Source of the DNA: Halicephalobus mephisto
Lineage: Eukaryota; Nematoda; Chromadorea; Rhabditida; Panagrolaimidae
Length of the DNA: 64,000 nt
Reading direction: 5' to 3'
Assembly (NCBI GenBank): GCA_009193035.1
Contig: SWDT01000053.1
Span: forward strand, 62,001 to 126,000
Under the pieces are notes generated by a model that saw only the letters and a list, made by a program, of their open reading frames with translations, made no database searches and was not told the origin of the DNA. Positions within the stretch are counted from its first letter, which is position 1, and each line of letters begins with the position of its first letter. Shown here in pieces: positions 27,490 to 39,823 of the stretch. A program made the position numbers and the translations under genes.

Positions 27490-27660
27490 CAGGTTATAAT
27501 TTGACACATTACCTCGGGCAAAACCACAAATCCGTGAAATGACGTGATTACAGCCCGTCCTCCGATGATAACCATCGCTGATCCGTTGGGAAATGGGATC
27601 CATCACGAAATGTGACGGATCAAGGACCCAACCTACACGTTAATCGTTTCGAAATTAAGT
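27490..27660. promoter_or_regulatory. GC-richer island upstream of the mucin gene; possible promoter/first exon
   Basis: An isolated block of balanced base composition within very AT-rich DNA. On the minus strand it holds two ATGs, a good donor (CCCGAG|GTAATG near 27512) and a frame with the right phase to join the exon at 26110. The resulting peptide has no convincing signal sequence, so coding is doubtful. It also contains TGACGTGA and GGATCC-flanked inverted pieces. Confidence 0.3.
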
Positions 27661-28754
27661 TGACATTAATCTTCATCAAAATAAGATACAAAATTTTCAG
27701 CTTTCGAAAAAATAAAAAAAAATAAAAAAAATAAAAATTAAAAATAAGAAAAATTAAATTTAAAAAAGTACAAAAAAATTTCTTTTTAAATAAAAAAATT
27801 CAAATTTTAAATATAAAAAAATTAAATTTAAAAAGTAAAAAATAAGAAAAAAATATAAATAAAAAAATAAAACCGCTTTTTGAAAATCTTGTTTTTTATA
27901 AAGTGGTTTAATTCCAGTCATTTTTTTTTATTATTTTAAATTTATGAATAGTGAAAAAAATAAATTTCAAAATTGTCAAAAACAAAACAAAACTAATTTT
28001 TAATTTTGAAAATTTTATAATTTTTCGAATTATTCGAAAATTCATTTTTTAGATTTAAAAATAAAAAAGTTCAATTTTGAAAATTTTATAATTTTTTGAA
28101 TTATTCCAAATTCATAGATAAGTAGAAAATTCATTTTTTAGATTTAAAAATAAAAAAATTTAAATTAAAAAAATTTAATTTTGGAAATTTTATAATTTTT
28201 TGAATTATTCCAAATTCATAGATATTCAAAAAATTTTAAAACTTGTCAAAAAAAATAAATTTAAAAATCCTAAATTTCACTACAAAGCATTTCAGTTTTG
28301 AAACATCTTAATGAATTTCCTTTGTCATCAATCACAGCAAATCCGTGGATACGCCAAAAACTGGCTCCATTAATCCCAAAAATCAGACAACAAAAATCCG
28401 AAAAAATAACTTTCAAATATCCTCCAATTTTCTACAAAATCAACTTCAACCATTTTCTTCCACTTTCTACCGTAACGTATCCACCTGGATCCGGAACCCA
28501 AATCTTCCACGATCCAACGATATACAGATTTCCTCAAAGAAGATAATTAAATTATTTTTTGCTTTTTGTATTTTGTCAATCCAACTTGATTTATGTATTT
28601 TATTGCGCACCCGGAATCATCAAACACAGAGTGTCGATTCCATTTAGTGAGAATCAGTGACAATAAAGAGGCAGATTTGGGCCATAATTATAAATAAACT
28701 TAATCTTCGTAAAACTCAGGAGATCATCCAGAAACATCAATAAAGCCAAAAAAA
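27661..28754. other. AT-rich low-complexity spacer
   Basis: Mostly A/T runs with a ~115-bp repeat (TTATAATTTTTTGAATTATT recurs near 28015, 28085 and 28190). AATAAAATACAT on the minus strand near 28600 is a possible poly(A) signal for the gene at 28755-30991. Confidence 0.45.
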
Positions 28755-30991
28755 TCAATGATAATTCTGTCGATTACCACGATCTCTTCTTTGACCGTCG
28801 TATCTATTTCTGGAATTTCTGTTTCCTCGATCACTTGAGCCACCTCGTGCTCTGTTGTTACCGTAATATTGACCGCTATTTCTCGAACCACCACGACCCC
28901 TATGTCCCTGATCACGTCTGTCATAATGGTGATGTTGATGTTCGTAGATGAATTCGTCTTCGTCGAATTTCTGACGGTCGCTTTTAGCCAGATGTTTCTG
29001 TTTGATGATGACCCGTTTCAAGGCGTTAGAATTCCGGACTTGAGCGTTCGGGTCCTCAGTTACAGTAACCATCTCCACAGTAGGATGGTTTCTCATGTCC
29101 TTCAGGACGAGGTTCCGTCGGAGTTCAGATGACATGTTGAACAAATACGAGCCCAACTTTTGGAACTCCACATTTTTTCTTTTCGAAACTAAAAAAACCA
29201 AAAAAATAAAAATCACTTTTAATTCGACTTACATTTCTTTTTACAGTACTCAAAGTAATGAGCCCGGTCACCTTTTTCCCCACAAAGCTTGCATCCTTCG
29301 TCCCGCAAGTACGGACAAGCAGGCAGCCCCTTGGACGACATCATGGAGTGATTCGTGACGACAGACATGGTCTTGCCCTTCATTTCGCAGTAGGCACAGA
29401 ACTCAGGCGTGACGTTGACGTCGGTTTGAGCAGGCAGAATCGGGATCCCGCCGATCATAGGAACAGCTGGAACTTCCGGTTTCTGTTCCATAGGTACAGG
29501 AGTGGCTCTAGGGGTAGGGGTGCTCGCCGAAGACTTTATTTCCGTCACTTCCGTCTTTGGTTCTTGTTTGGTCTCAACCTGAGTAGAAACTTTCGGTTTT
29601 TCGTCAGAGACATTGCTGTTGGAACTGTTGCTGCTTCTCCAAGAGTCCGTTCTCTTGGCCTGTGATCTAGCAGCCCTGGGGGGTTGGTAATGCTGCTGTT
29701 CGGGTTTCCTTCTCTTGTCCGCCTTCTGGTATTCATCTTGTTTTTCTTTTTTCATTTCTCCGATTTTCAATTCATTCATAAATTGCTCCGTCTGTTCCTC
29801 ATTCAACGGACTTAATTCCTGGGGAGTTCCTGGAGGAGTATAGTCTTCCAAGTCCACAGAATCCTCTTTCGCATCGGCGGTTTCCGAGTTACAGTCCATT
29901 GGATTTTTTTCTGAGGCCTGTTCCTTGGCTTTCGTCTCCATCACTACGTCATGGACGGCCCTCATTATGCTCATGTTCGTCTGTTCCCCCATCGGCTGAG
30001 GTTGAACAGGGATTTCAGGAGCAGCAGTCATCGGGGGCTGAGCCATAGGCATGGCGACGTCCATCAAGCCGTTGTTGGGGTACATGTACAGTCCACCATC
30101 AGCACCGTAGAATAAGCCCTGATTCGTCTGGTAGACAGTCCCAGGATGGTACATAGGCTGCATCTGAGGAGCCATCTGCATCGGAGGTTGGGAATAAACG
30201 AACACAGGGTTCTGGGCCATCATGGGCTGTTGCTGAATAGGCAGATGTTGCTGTTGCTCCATCATGGGAGGCGGTTTCGAGGCGTCTGGAGAGGATCCAG
30301 AAGACGTTTTTGTTTCTTGCTGAAGATACCTAGGTAAAAAGCGTAAAATTTAAACCTTACTTTTAAACCGTCAGTTTTGTTGGAATTTCTCTTGTTAGGA
30401 TCAGATTTCCCTCTTTTGCCTCTGGAGCCGCCCTTCTGGCCACCTTCATAGTGATGGGAATCCTGGCTTTGGGAGGGTGCATAGAAGTGTCCGATGGGAA
30501 ACGACTGATTCTGCTGCAAGGGCGGTCGCTGGGGCACGATCTGCATGTACTGCATGTGCGAGTACCGGATCATCTGCGGCGGGGGTCTCATCATGTTGAC
30601 AACCTGGGGTCGTGGTTGGGGTGTTTGAACAAATTGCTGAGGTCTCTGAATATGTGGATAGAAATAAACCGTCGGAGTCGGCTGTCTCAACTGATGTTTC
30701 TCCGGTCCAGGAGTGCCGGCCAAACTAGGAGGAGAAGTGTTCGATTCCGCGTTGCTGCTGATAGAAGAGCTATGTTGCAACGCCGGTTGAGGGCCATTTT
30801 GGGGAATGTACTGGCCACTCGGAGCTGGAACAGAGTACATAGGGGAATACCGTAAGGAGGAAGGACTTACGTCGAGGACCGTTAGGCTGGTAGAACTGCA
30901 GATTCGAATTATACGGACGTTGCTGATTCGGATAAACGACAGCCGAAACGGGAGTTTGTCCAGGGATCATGTGCGGAGGAGAATTGTACAT
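28755..30991 (-). CDS. nos-3: Nanos-type zinc-finger translational repressor (nos-3-like)
   Basis: Nanos proteins bind PUF partners and repress germline mRNAs. Exons 30871-30991, 30361-30824, 29233-30319 and 28755-29188 join in phase to about 701 residues. The N-terminal two-thirds is Pro/Gln/Met-rich and disordered, as in nematode NOS-3. The zinc finger spans the end of exon 3 and spaces exactly as Nanos: C-x2-C-x12-H-x10-C-x7-C-x2-C-x7-H-x4-C, from CAYCEMKG to DRAHYFEYC. The C-terminal exon has His-rich (EHQHHHYDRR) and RGG-like segments (GHRGRGGSRN) that suggest RNA binding. The ATG at 30991 lies 14 bp after an acceptor (GTGTTCCAG) suitable for trans-splicing. The symbol is by architecture and length; nos-1 and nos-2 are shorter. 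Confidence 0.85.
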
Positions 30992-31005
30992 CAAGAGATG
31001 CAATT

Positions 31006-31854
31006 CTGGAACACATTTAAGTTTAAAGATTTAATTTCGCTAATTTCACAATAAACCACATAACACGGGAAAACTTTACAATTCATATATTGATTTCTTT
31101 CTAAAAATGGAGGTGAGGGTACGGTGTACTTATAGAGTTGTATTACAAAGCAAAAATTGCAAACACGTGCGGAACATAGCGAGTAATCCGGGAACAAAAA
31201 ATCGAGTTGCAGTTCTTTGGAAAACCGCGAATCGAAGTCGAGAGTGCGCGCAAAATGCGGAAAAACCCCGCTTGTTTCCTTCTTTTTCGACAAAACTGAC
31301 TCCGAAGGGATCTCCATTTACATTCCGACATCTTCATTCCTCTTCGTTATTGTATGTTTCTCATCATCTGAAAACCTTCAAGAGGCATTGATAAAGCGAA
31401 ATAACAAAAATATGATATATGAAGACACGTTTTTGAAGAACTGCAGGACACAATTCATGTAGGATTCCGATTTCCGGATTAGTTTTTGGTTTTCTCTAGT
31501 TGCTTGAGACATTTCTGTTCTGGCATAGATAAGATAGAAGGAATATCAAGAATGTAATATATGGGAGTTGAATTTTGAAGTTTTTTGGTTGATTGCGAAA
31601 GTACAGGGTTATCTAGGGTCTCCTGGGAGTTCAGTTCACTTAGGAATTTATTTTCGTTACCTTTTTTGTGTTTTTAGTGTTATAGATGATAATCGGAAAG
31701 TTGTGGTTTTGTTTTTAATCATTTCCTTAGGAATTTAAAATGAATTTTTTTGTTTTTTAGGATCAAGGATGATAATAAAGAAAATTTTTATTTTTTTCAT
31801 ATTTTTCGTGTTAGAAACAATAGTGGAGAAAGTTTATTTTTAAATATCTTTTAG
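31006..31854. other. Region upstream of the nanos gene
   Basis: No supported exon. Short frames on both strands around 31107-31460 lack splice partners. This is the probable promoter region of the nanos gene. Confidence 0.4.
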
Positions 31855-31863
31855 GTTTTAGAG

Positions 31864-32124
31864 ATGTATGAAACTCGTCGGGTGAATCTGAAGACAACGA
31901 GTTCCGGTCGTCCTGAAGACAGCGGTTCCGGTCCCGTCGCTGACCCTGACCACGGCGAGGAGTCTGACGTTTCTGGATGCCGCGTGGATGTCGTTTATTT
32001 CGACAAGGTTCCACACCCAGAATTCCACTTTCCAACGGTCCAGAATCCAACAAAAAACGGAACTTCACGGCGAATTCTACGACTTTGGAGATCTCTTCCA
32101 GAATCCTACTTTCGAGAAAACTGA
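31864..32124 (+). CDS. Small hypothetical protein (86 residues), possible last exon
   Basis: A plus-strand frame follows an acceptor (ATCTTTTAG at about 31855) and ends with TGA at 32124. The peptide contains RVDVVYFDKVPHPEFHFPTV. An open frame at 39824-39955 encodes a related pattern, HYVYFDSIPVFFQMPTV. The two therefore share V-Y-F-D-x-[VI]-P-x3-F-x2-P-T-V, which argues that both are real or once-real exons of a small paralogous family. An overlapping minus-strand frame exists but has no supporting match. Function unknown. Confidence 0.35.
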   Translation: MYETRRVNLKTTSSGRPEDSGSGPVADPDHGEESDVSGCRVDVVYFDKVPHPEFHFPTVQNPTKNGTSRRILRLWRSLPESYFREN

Positions 32125-32227
32125 ATTTTAGTTTAATCATTATTTGGTGAGATTTCTGCATGTTTATTTAACTACAAGTTTGAAATTTTGAGTAGTGCTT
32201 AGTTTAATTTTTATATTTATTTGATGT

Positions 32228-34609
32228 TCAGTAGCCTCCACAGCAGCCACACCCACAGCAACATCCACAGCAACAGCATCCGCAACAGCAGCAGTTCGTA
32301 GGCGCCACCGAGACCGGGGCCATTGTGGCAGCTGGAATACGTTATTTTGGATTATTTGGTTCAAAAAGAGTCATCGGCTGCAGAACAGTGGTCCCCAACG
32401 ACATTTACTCCCCGTTTTTCCCTTTTTCGATTCTTACTTATTTCGAAATTCTAAATTAATATTTTCTCACTTAACTAAATTATTAAGTTGATTTAATTAT
32501 AGAAAAATTAATATAAAAATAAAATAAATGAAGTAAATCTTGCGAAATAGAGAGGAACTGTCGCTGGGAGACAACTGTCGTACCATCCCAACGATGTTTA
32601 CTCCCCGTTTTTCCCTTTTTCGATTCTTACTTATTTCGAAATTCTAAATTAATATTTTCTTACTTAACTAAATTATTAAGTTGATTTAAAAAATAAAATA
32701 AATGAAGTAAATCTTACGAAATAGGGCAACTGTCGTACCATCCCAATGATGTTTGCTCCCCGTTTTTCTCTTTTTCGATTCTTACTTATTTCGAAATTTC
32801 TTTTTAAAGTAATATTTTCTTACTTAACTAAGATATTAAGTTGATTTAACTGCAAAATATAAAAACGAGACAAATTTTGTGAAATAGAGAAGGAGCAAAT
32901 GTCGTACAGTCGAATTTATTTAATTTTATTAAAGTTAATTATTGAAATTCAGCTACATGACAGTTGTTTTTTTTGACTCGTGCTGGTTTCGAAATTTTTA
33001 AAATTAATTTGTTCTTAATTAAATTATTAAATTATTAAAGTCAAAAAAATAAAAAAATAAAACTTACGAAATAAAATGAACAACTGTCATTTAAGCCGAA
33101 ATTTGAATTTTTCGTTTTAAGACAATTTTTGATTTAAAAAATTCAAATAACTTCTGTGAATTTAGGCAGAATAATTTTTCCGAAATAAAAAATTGAATAG
33201 TTTTAGAACGAAAAGTCGGAATTTCAACCTCGAATTTTGATCTTTACATAGGTTTTTTGAAATCACACCTAACTGAATGGAATTAACATTTAAGGATTTC
33301 CAATCACGGTTTTCACATTATCTGATTTTGATTGAGCACGATCGATGACAGGATTGTATTCCAACAAAAGATTAATTCTAATTGAATGTAATTAACATAA
33401 TAATAAATTTTTAACAAGGAGCAAACATGGTCCAAACATGTTAATTACATCCAGTTATAGTCAATCTTCTGTTGGAATAAAATTCTACCATCGATCGTGC
33501 TCAATCAAAATCAGATAATGTGAAAACCGTGATCGGATATCCTTAGATGTTAATTCCATTCAGTTAGGTGTGATTTCGGAAAACCTATGTGATTTTCAAA
33601 AATAGAAAGTTTCGAAATTTAAAATTTCAAAAATTAAAAATTTCGAAATTTAAAATTTCCGTGTTAGGACCTTATTTTTGATTCAGAAAATCCATATTTT
33701 AAGTTCAATTTACCTTGAACTTTTTAAAATAAAAAAATCGTCAATATTATTTAAACACGAAAAATCCAAATTTCAAACTTTAAAATTAATTATTTTTTAA
33801 TTGTTAAAAAACGGATTTTATGACTTACTTGTACAGCAACAACATCCACAACAACAGCATCCACAACAACAACATCGTTTTTGTCTCAAAGCAATATCTA
33901 TAGTTTCATCAGAATCACCGGTTTCCATCATTTCGAAATTTTCACAATTTTCACAAATTTCTGAATTTTCGCAATTTTCACAATTTTCACAATTTTCGCA
34001 ATTTTCTGAATTTTTACATTCTTCGGGATTACATTCTTCGTTGGATCCGCTGCAGAGAGAACAATCGCAGTCTTCGCAATTTTCCGAATTTTCCATTTTT
34101 TTTATGGGGTGAGGGTTGGGGAGTGCCGGGAAAGGGGGTTTCGCGTTGGGGAAGAGGACTCCGAGGATGGAGTGTTTCTGGTACTCTGGACTGGGGATGA
34201 AGGGTTTGGGGTCTTCGGGACAGGGCACTCTCCGTTCGGGCATGATTATTTCTTTATTTAATTCTTGTTCTGTTTTTCCGGAAATTTGAATAAAATCGGG
34301 ATCAACAGGTCTGTAACTTTCGACATTCGGCTCCAGAGGCCGGAATCTGGGCAATTCTGGAGATTTTTCGGATTTAATTTTTTCATTTTTTTTACTTTTT
34401 TCTTTAATATCCTTAATCCGATCGGACAAGTCGAGGACTTCCGTAGGGATGACCATCGGAAGCACGATTTTCTTTTTGGATTCCATCTGGAGGATTTTTT
34501 TTTCTTCAGGAAGAAGATCTTCGGATTCCTCCAGTCGCCATCGGAAGACACTCCCGAAGCTCGGAGTAATGACAACAATCACCAGAAAATACTGTAGAAC
34601 AAAAGACAT
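32228..34609 (-). CDS. Secreted protein with CxNC repeats and two poly-cysteine (CCCCG) blocks
   Basis: Exons 33829-34609 and 32228-32331 join in phase to 294 residues. The N-terminus MSFVLQYFLVIVVITPSFG is a signal peptide. The middle is charged and Pro-rich. Next comes an acidic array of ENCENCENCENSE-type repeats, followed by CCCCGCCCCGCCCC at the end of exon 1. Exon 2 adds a short Val/Pro segment and a second block, CCCCGCCCCGCCCGCGCC, ending GGY. Such a cysteine density suggests metal binding or a disulfide-crosslinked extracellular material, but no family was recognised. The intron (32332-33828) contains a tandem array and a foldback element. Confidence 0.75.
32394..32900. repeat. ~155-195-bp tandem repeat, three copies, in the poly-Cys gene intron
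   Basis: Units starting near 32394, 32588 and 32743 share TTTACTCCCCGTTTTTCCCT and ACTAAATTATTAAGTTGATT. They differ by small deletions. A more diverged fourth piece may follow to about 33090. Confidence 0.75.
33246..33590. mobile_element. Foldback/MITE element, almost fully palindromic
   Basis: The left arm (33246-33398) and right arm (33438-33590) are inverted copies starting ACATAGGTTTT and AAATCACACCTAACTGAATG, with about 90% identity and a 39-bp loop. Total length is 345 bp with no coding capacity. It lies in the intron of the poly-Cys gene, so the pre-mRNA would contain a hairpin of about 150 bp. Confidence 0.85.
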
Positions 34610-35599
34610 TTTTTAAATGAAATTCAGGATTCTGGAGGCTTTTATAGATTTCGAATTTCGTAAAATGCAAATCAACTTCAAACATTTCCGGAAACGTACT
34701 CCGTTGGGAAGTCCACCTGTAGCTCAGCTGGACAAACAAGTGACCAATGGTCCTCTGGATCTGGATTACGCAATTTTTAATTTTATTTAAATTTTTAAAT
34801 TTATTCTAATTTTTCAATTTTTTCAATCTTTAAAATTAAAAATCTTTAATTTTATTTAAATTTTTAGATTTATTCTTATTTTTTTCATCTTTAAAATTAA
34901 AAATTTTTAATTTTATTTAAATTTTTAAATTTATTCTAATTTTTCAATTTTTTCAATCTTTAAAATTAAAAATCTTTAATTTTATTTAAATTTTTAGATT
35001 TATTCTTATTTTTTTCATCTTTAAAATTAAAAATCTTTAATTTTATTTAAATTTTTAAATTTATTCTTATTTTTCAATTTTTTCAATCTTTAAAAATAAA
35101 AATTTTTAAATTTATTTTTATTTTTAAATTTATTCTAATTTTTAGATTTTTTTCATTTTTAAAAATAAAAATCTTTAATTTTATTTAAATTTTTAAAATT
35201 TATTTTTATTTTTTAAATAAATTTTTTTTTAATTTTGAAAATTGTTTCTATTTTATTTTTAAATTTTATACATTTATTTAAAATACCGGATTTCGAATAA
35301 CTTGCTGAATCTCTAAGTAGCAGTGATCAATGTCTTTGGAACCGAAAAATTTAAATCAGGAATTTAATTTTTAAAAAAACAAATTTTATAAAAATTTAAT
35401 TTTTAAAAAAACAAATTTTAATAAATTTAATTTTTTTAAAAAACAAATTTTATAAAAATTTAATTTTTAAAAAAACAAATTTTAATAAATTTAATTTTTT
35501 TAAAAAACAAATTTTTATAAATTTAAAATTGATATTTTTCAATCTAAATTCCTGATTTAAAATTTTCATATACTGTATTTTTCCTAACACGATTGTTGT
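34610..35599. other. Spacer with AT-rich tandem arrays
   Basis: From about 34770 to 35230 the unit TTTAATTTTATTTAAATTTT is iterated with a ~90-bp higher-order period. From about 35370 to 35525, AATTTAATTTTTAAAAAAAC is repeated. No exon seen. A tRNA-like A box at 34719 is discussed under rejected items. Confidence 0.6.
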
Positions 35600-37251
35600 C
35601 TAACTGAGTGATTTCCCGTTCGGGGTCAAATGGGGGCTAGGAGTCGGGGTCTTCCGTTTCCAGTCGGATTTCATCGAGAACTTTTTCGTGGCTTCTTCCC
35701 AGTCTGGCCAGTAGCGATCTGAAATCACAACATAAAAAATAAAAAATAATTTTATAAAATCATCTCAAAACGAATGTTTGGATAATTTCAGAAATTTTTA
35801 AAAATTCTCAAAACGAAAATATCCAAAAAATCATGATATTGTTAAATAAAAACTTTCATAAATGGTCTTAACACGAAGTTTCCAAATTACTGTAGAAATT
35901 CTCAAAACGAAAATATTCAAAAAAATCATGATATTTTAAAATAAAAACATCCATAAATGGTCTTAACACGAAGTTTCCAAATTACTGTAGAAATTCTCAA
36001 AACGAAAATATCCAAAAAATCACATTATTGTTAAATAAAAACATTCATAAATTGTCTTAACACGAAACTTTCAGATTACTGTAGAAATTCTCAAAACGAA
36101 AATATTCAAAAAATCATGATATTTTAAAATAAAAATAATTTTACAAAGTAATCTGAAAACGACTTTTTACAATTTTCTCCAGCTTTGAGAAATTTTACAA
36201 TAATTTAAAAAATTACTTTACAAAGTTATTTCGAAATCCTCCAAAATCCACATTCTAATTTTCGTTTTAATTTTCGACGAAATTAAAAATTTTAAAAACT
36301 CCTAAAAATCCCAAAAACAATAATTTTCTAAATTTCGAAATTAAAAAACTATCAAAAAAACTTACTTTTAATTCTCTCACAGTAATCCTTCAAATTAGGA
36401 CATTTCTGAAAAACGTATTTTTTCTGCGGTGTCTCGAAGGGCAAGTAGACGATCTGGGCCAGGACCCCGAACACAGCGGCATCGACCCTGGTGGCTTTGA
36501 ATCCGGTCAAATAATGCTTAGTTCCCAGGTATTTCGAAATAGCCAAGATGTCTTCTTCACTTAATCTCACGAGGTCCTGTTCCGAATGTTTCCCTATTCC
36601 ACTGTAAAAAAGCTTATTTTCGGTATTTGTCGTAATTAAATATTTTGTAAAAAAATTAAAAATTTTCGTCAAAGATCCAAAAATATTCTGAGGTTGAAGT
36701 GTCAAAAGTTCGTCTATATGTTGTTCTCTAAATTTCAGGAACATCGGCCACAGATCCTGTTCAGCCAAGATTTCGAAACTTCTCGCTGTGGATCTTTGTT
36801 CATCATTCAGATGGATTTCAAGGGATTCTTTCTTCAAAATCGAGCTTAAATCCCTAATTGCCAAACCTGAATCGGGGTACTCTATCCCGTTCAACTCGAC
36901 AAAAGGCAAAGTCCCTTCTCGACTACGGTAAGTAATAGGAAAATTTTCGACATTTTTGTAAGGAATATCCGCGATCCGAAGCCATGTTTCTAATTTCAAA
37001 CAAAAAGGAGACAAATTCGGAACTGCAGAACATCGAGGAAACTGACAAAGATACACGATATCCTTCGCGAACGGCTGAACATAGGGGCTTTTCCGGGGTC
37101 TCGAGGATATCCACTTATAGTGCATGTAGATCACGAAACCAGCCCCTCCGGCAACCGCGGCTTTCCCCAAGGGAGACAAGTTGTCAAGGTAGGATTTCGC
37201 TTGATCCAAGTACTCACTAAATGAAGCTGATGGAGGTGTTGATGAAGCCAT
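35600..37251 (-). CDS. FAXC/metaxin-like GST-fold protein of the nematode CDR family
   Basis: Exons 36366-37251 and 35600-35718 join in phase to 334 residues. After a short N-terminal region there is a hydrophobic segment (GKAAVAGGAGFVIYMHY, residues about 28-44) that suggests membrane anchoring. The N-terminal thioredoxin-like GST half contains YLCQFPRCSAVPNLSPFCLK and LETWLRIADIPYKNV, the signature shared by Failed-axon-connections, metaxin and CDR proteins. The C-terminal helical half contains HYLTGFKATRVDAAVFGVLA, and exon 2 begins NRYWPDWEE, as in relatives. CDR members are stress/cadmium-linked in Caenorhabditis; which paralogue this is cannot be told. The intron contains a ~95-bp tandem repeat. 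Confidence 0.85.
35800..36140. repeat. ~95-bp tandem repeat in the FAXC/CDR intron
   Basis: About three and a half units share GAAATTCTCAAAACGAAAAT and GGTCTTAACACGAAGTTTCC, starting near 35803, 35896, 35992 and 36084. Confidence 0.75.
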
Positions 37252-38419
37252 GACTAAAATGCAAATTTTAAAATCACAAATAAAATATAAATCACAATAT
37301 TATAAAAAACAAAAATTTCCAGAAATAATCGACACGATTTTTAAAATTATTTCAAAAACAAAATTTTCGAAAAGAAAATTCTAAAAACCACAATATTGTG
37401 GAAAATTCGTTTTGAAAGTTTCTAAAATTTCTGATAATTTTAAACTTCTGGAACCAGAAGATTCAGCTGCGAACTTTCGGTTTCTATTGGATTCTGGATG
37501 ACTTTAAAAATTCCTACAGGATTCTAGAAGTTTTCAGAAGCTTCCATTAGTACTGTAGCATTAAAACTAGGGTACAAAATACCACAACTATTTATTAAAT
37601 CAAGTCTTGTCATACAAAAAACACAACGTGAAGCAATTACCGGTCCCCTCAGGGACATTCGTGCTAGGAGCCCGGTCTCTCACGACCTCATAAATACTCA
37701 AAATTATTTAAAGTCGTTTAATTTTTGTCTTTCAACTAAATTCTAAAAAATTTCAACTTTTTTCAATGGTATTTTAAAAAATTCCGAAGGTTTTCACAAG
37801 ATTCTGACATTTTTGTAAACTTTAAAACTAAAATATTTCCACGAAATACTCTTGACACAAATTCTCAGAATCTCCTGTAAACCTCCAGAATCCATCTTTC
37901 AAATTTCAACTTTAAAAATCCCAAATTCTATAAAATTCCCAAAAAACTGCAAAATTCAAAAAATAACGTTTTCATCATATAAAAAATATTTTTAATTTTC
38001 TGTTAAAATTTATTCATCGGGTAAAAGTGAACCAATTAATGATTCTTGTTCATTCATGTATCAAATCGAATAAATAAAAAACAGTTAAAATCGGTCAAGT
38101 TTGACAATCTTTATTGAACTTCAAATTTCAAAGAAAATGTTTTTTGAAAAATTTTTTAAATTTGAAATTTCAAAGAAAATTTTTTTGGAAAATTTTACAT
38201 TTAAAAAACTGCGATAAACGTTCCTTCAAAAAATAGATAAAAATAAAAATAATCGATCGAAAATTGTGTTTTGGTTTTTTAAGGCAAATAATCAATGAAA
38301 TTTCGAAAAATAAATAAATCAATAAAAAAGCAGAAAAATATATATAAACCATTTTAAAATTATTTCCATATAAAATATTTACAACAAAGTTACTTTATAT
38401 AAAAATTGCTTTGAAACAA
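37252..38419. other. Intergenic; possible retroelement scrap near 37600-37695
   Basis: Mostly AT-rich. A GC-richer patch on the minus strand reads GTGAGAGACCGGGCTCCTAG and then CTGAGGGGACCGGTAATTGC before TTTAATAAATAGTT. This resembles the 3' end of a LINE with an A-rich tail. No target duplication was found. Confidence 0.35.
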
Positions 38420-38710
38420 ATTATTTTCATATAAATTTTTAAAAATAAAACAATTTTTATATGAAATTTTTAAAAATAAAGTAGTTTTTATATGAAATTT
38501 AAAAAATAAAACAATTTTTATATGAACTTTTTAAAAATAAAATAATTTTTATGTAAAATTTTTAAAAATAAAACAATTTTTATATAAAATTTCTAAAAAT
38601 AAAATAATTTTTATATGAAATTTCTAAAAATAAAATAATTTTTATATGAAATTTTTAAAAATAAAGTAGTTTTTATATGAAATTTTTAAAAATAAAACAG
38701 ATCTTATATG
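38420..38710. repeat. ~32-bp minisatellite
   Basis: About nine units of AATTTTTATATGAAATTTTT followed by AAAAATAAAAC/T, with variants such as AAAGTAG that recur in alternate units. Confidence 0.85.
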
Positions 38711-39823
38711 AAAATATCAACCCGGATAATCTTTTCACTCTAAAACATAACAAAATCCTCGTCCTATTGGAAAATGTAACAGATTAGCTCAAGCTGAACA
38801 AAGCAAAAAATAAATGAGCAAACAAAAAGTTGAAAAAAAAACTTTTGTTTGAAAAACTAAGACCAAGAGAAAAATTTTCCAAAATAAAAACCGACATTCC
38901 AATTTTTATGGAAACTCAACCGGGTTCGACCGAGACAAATCAGGGCTTGAAAGTGAAAAACGCACAAAAAAGAAAACAAACTCTACGTGCAACAGAGTTA
39001 AGAAATGAAAAAAGAAAAACTGGCCGCACCCACAGGGGCCAAATGTGACAACTTTTCTCAAAAAATCCTCATTTATGTTTTTCGTGACGGGAAATCCAGT
39101 TCAGATCAGGCAACAAAGGCAATAACAGAGCGAGTCAATGGCAACTGGCAAAACGAAAATCATGTGTTTCTCCGGCTTGCAAACTGGCACGAGGACAGCT
39201 GGCCCGAAGACGGACTTGCGCGTTCAATTATGGATGAAAAGTGGAAAAAGGGGGAGCGAGGAAGGTCCGAAAAGTAGATCAATCGGAAAATTGAAAATTA
39301 AAATTCTCCGTTATCAACGAAGTTTATTTTAGAACGACAAAATTGAGGAGTGGATTTAGATCAGATTAATTATAATAAAAAGTAATTTTAGAGAAAATAG
39401 TGAATTTTTTGGCCAAAATTGGTTTTATTTGGATTCTGCAAGGTTTTGAGAAATATTCGAAAATCCGAATTTGATCATTGAAAGAATTACTTGGGAATCT
39501 CGTCGACGAAATTGTGACTTGACCGTATGCTGTAAAAATTGTCTTCAGAAGTAGATGAAGCTTCTTATTTTTGGAATTTTTAAATCGACGAATTCCACAT
39601 CATTGTGGTTTCTGAAATCAATGTTGATATATCCACTTGTTCAAAAAACTTACGTTTGATGATTTGAACGCTCATTATTTCTTTTTTTAAATTGATTTTA
39701 ATATTTTGCTTAATCATTGTCTGACGTTCTAAAAATTGCATTTGAATCCTTCGAGTTCAGAATACAGTCCATATCAGAAATAAATCAGAAATAGTTGACT
39801 TGAATATCTTTGTTTTTCTATAG
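38711..39823. other. Intergenic; GC-richer patch 38870-39290, no supported gene
   Basis: Overlapping plus-strand frames occur between 38830 and 39330, but they lack recognisable motifs or splice partners. The composition shift could mark a promoter or a decayed gene. Confidence 0.35.

Noticed and set aside
34719..34760. TAGCTCAGCTGG, a perfect tRNA-type A box
   Set aside because: No B box, anticodon arm or pairing acceptor stem follows; most likely chance or a very degraded tRNA.
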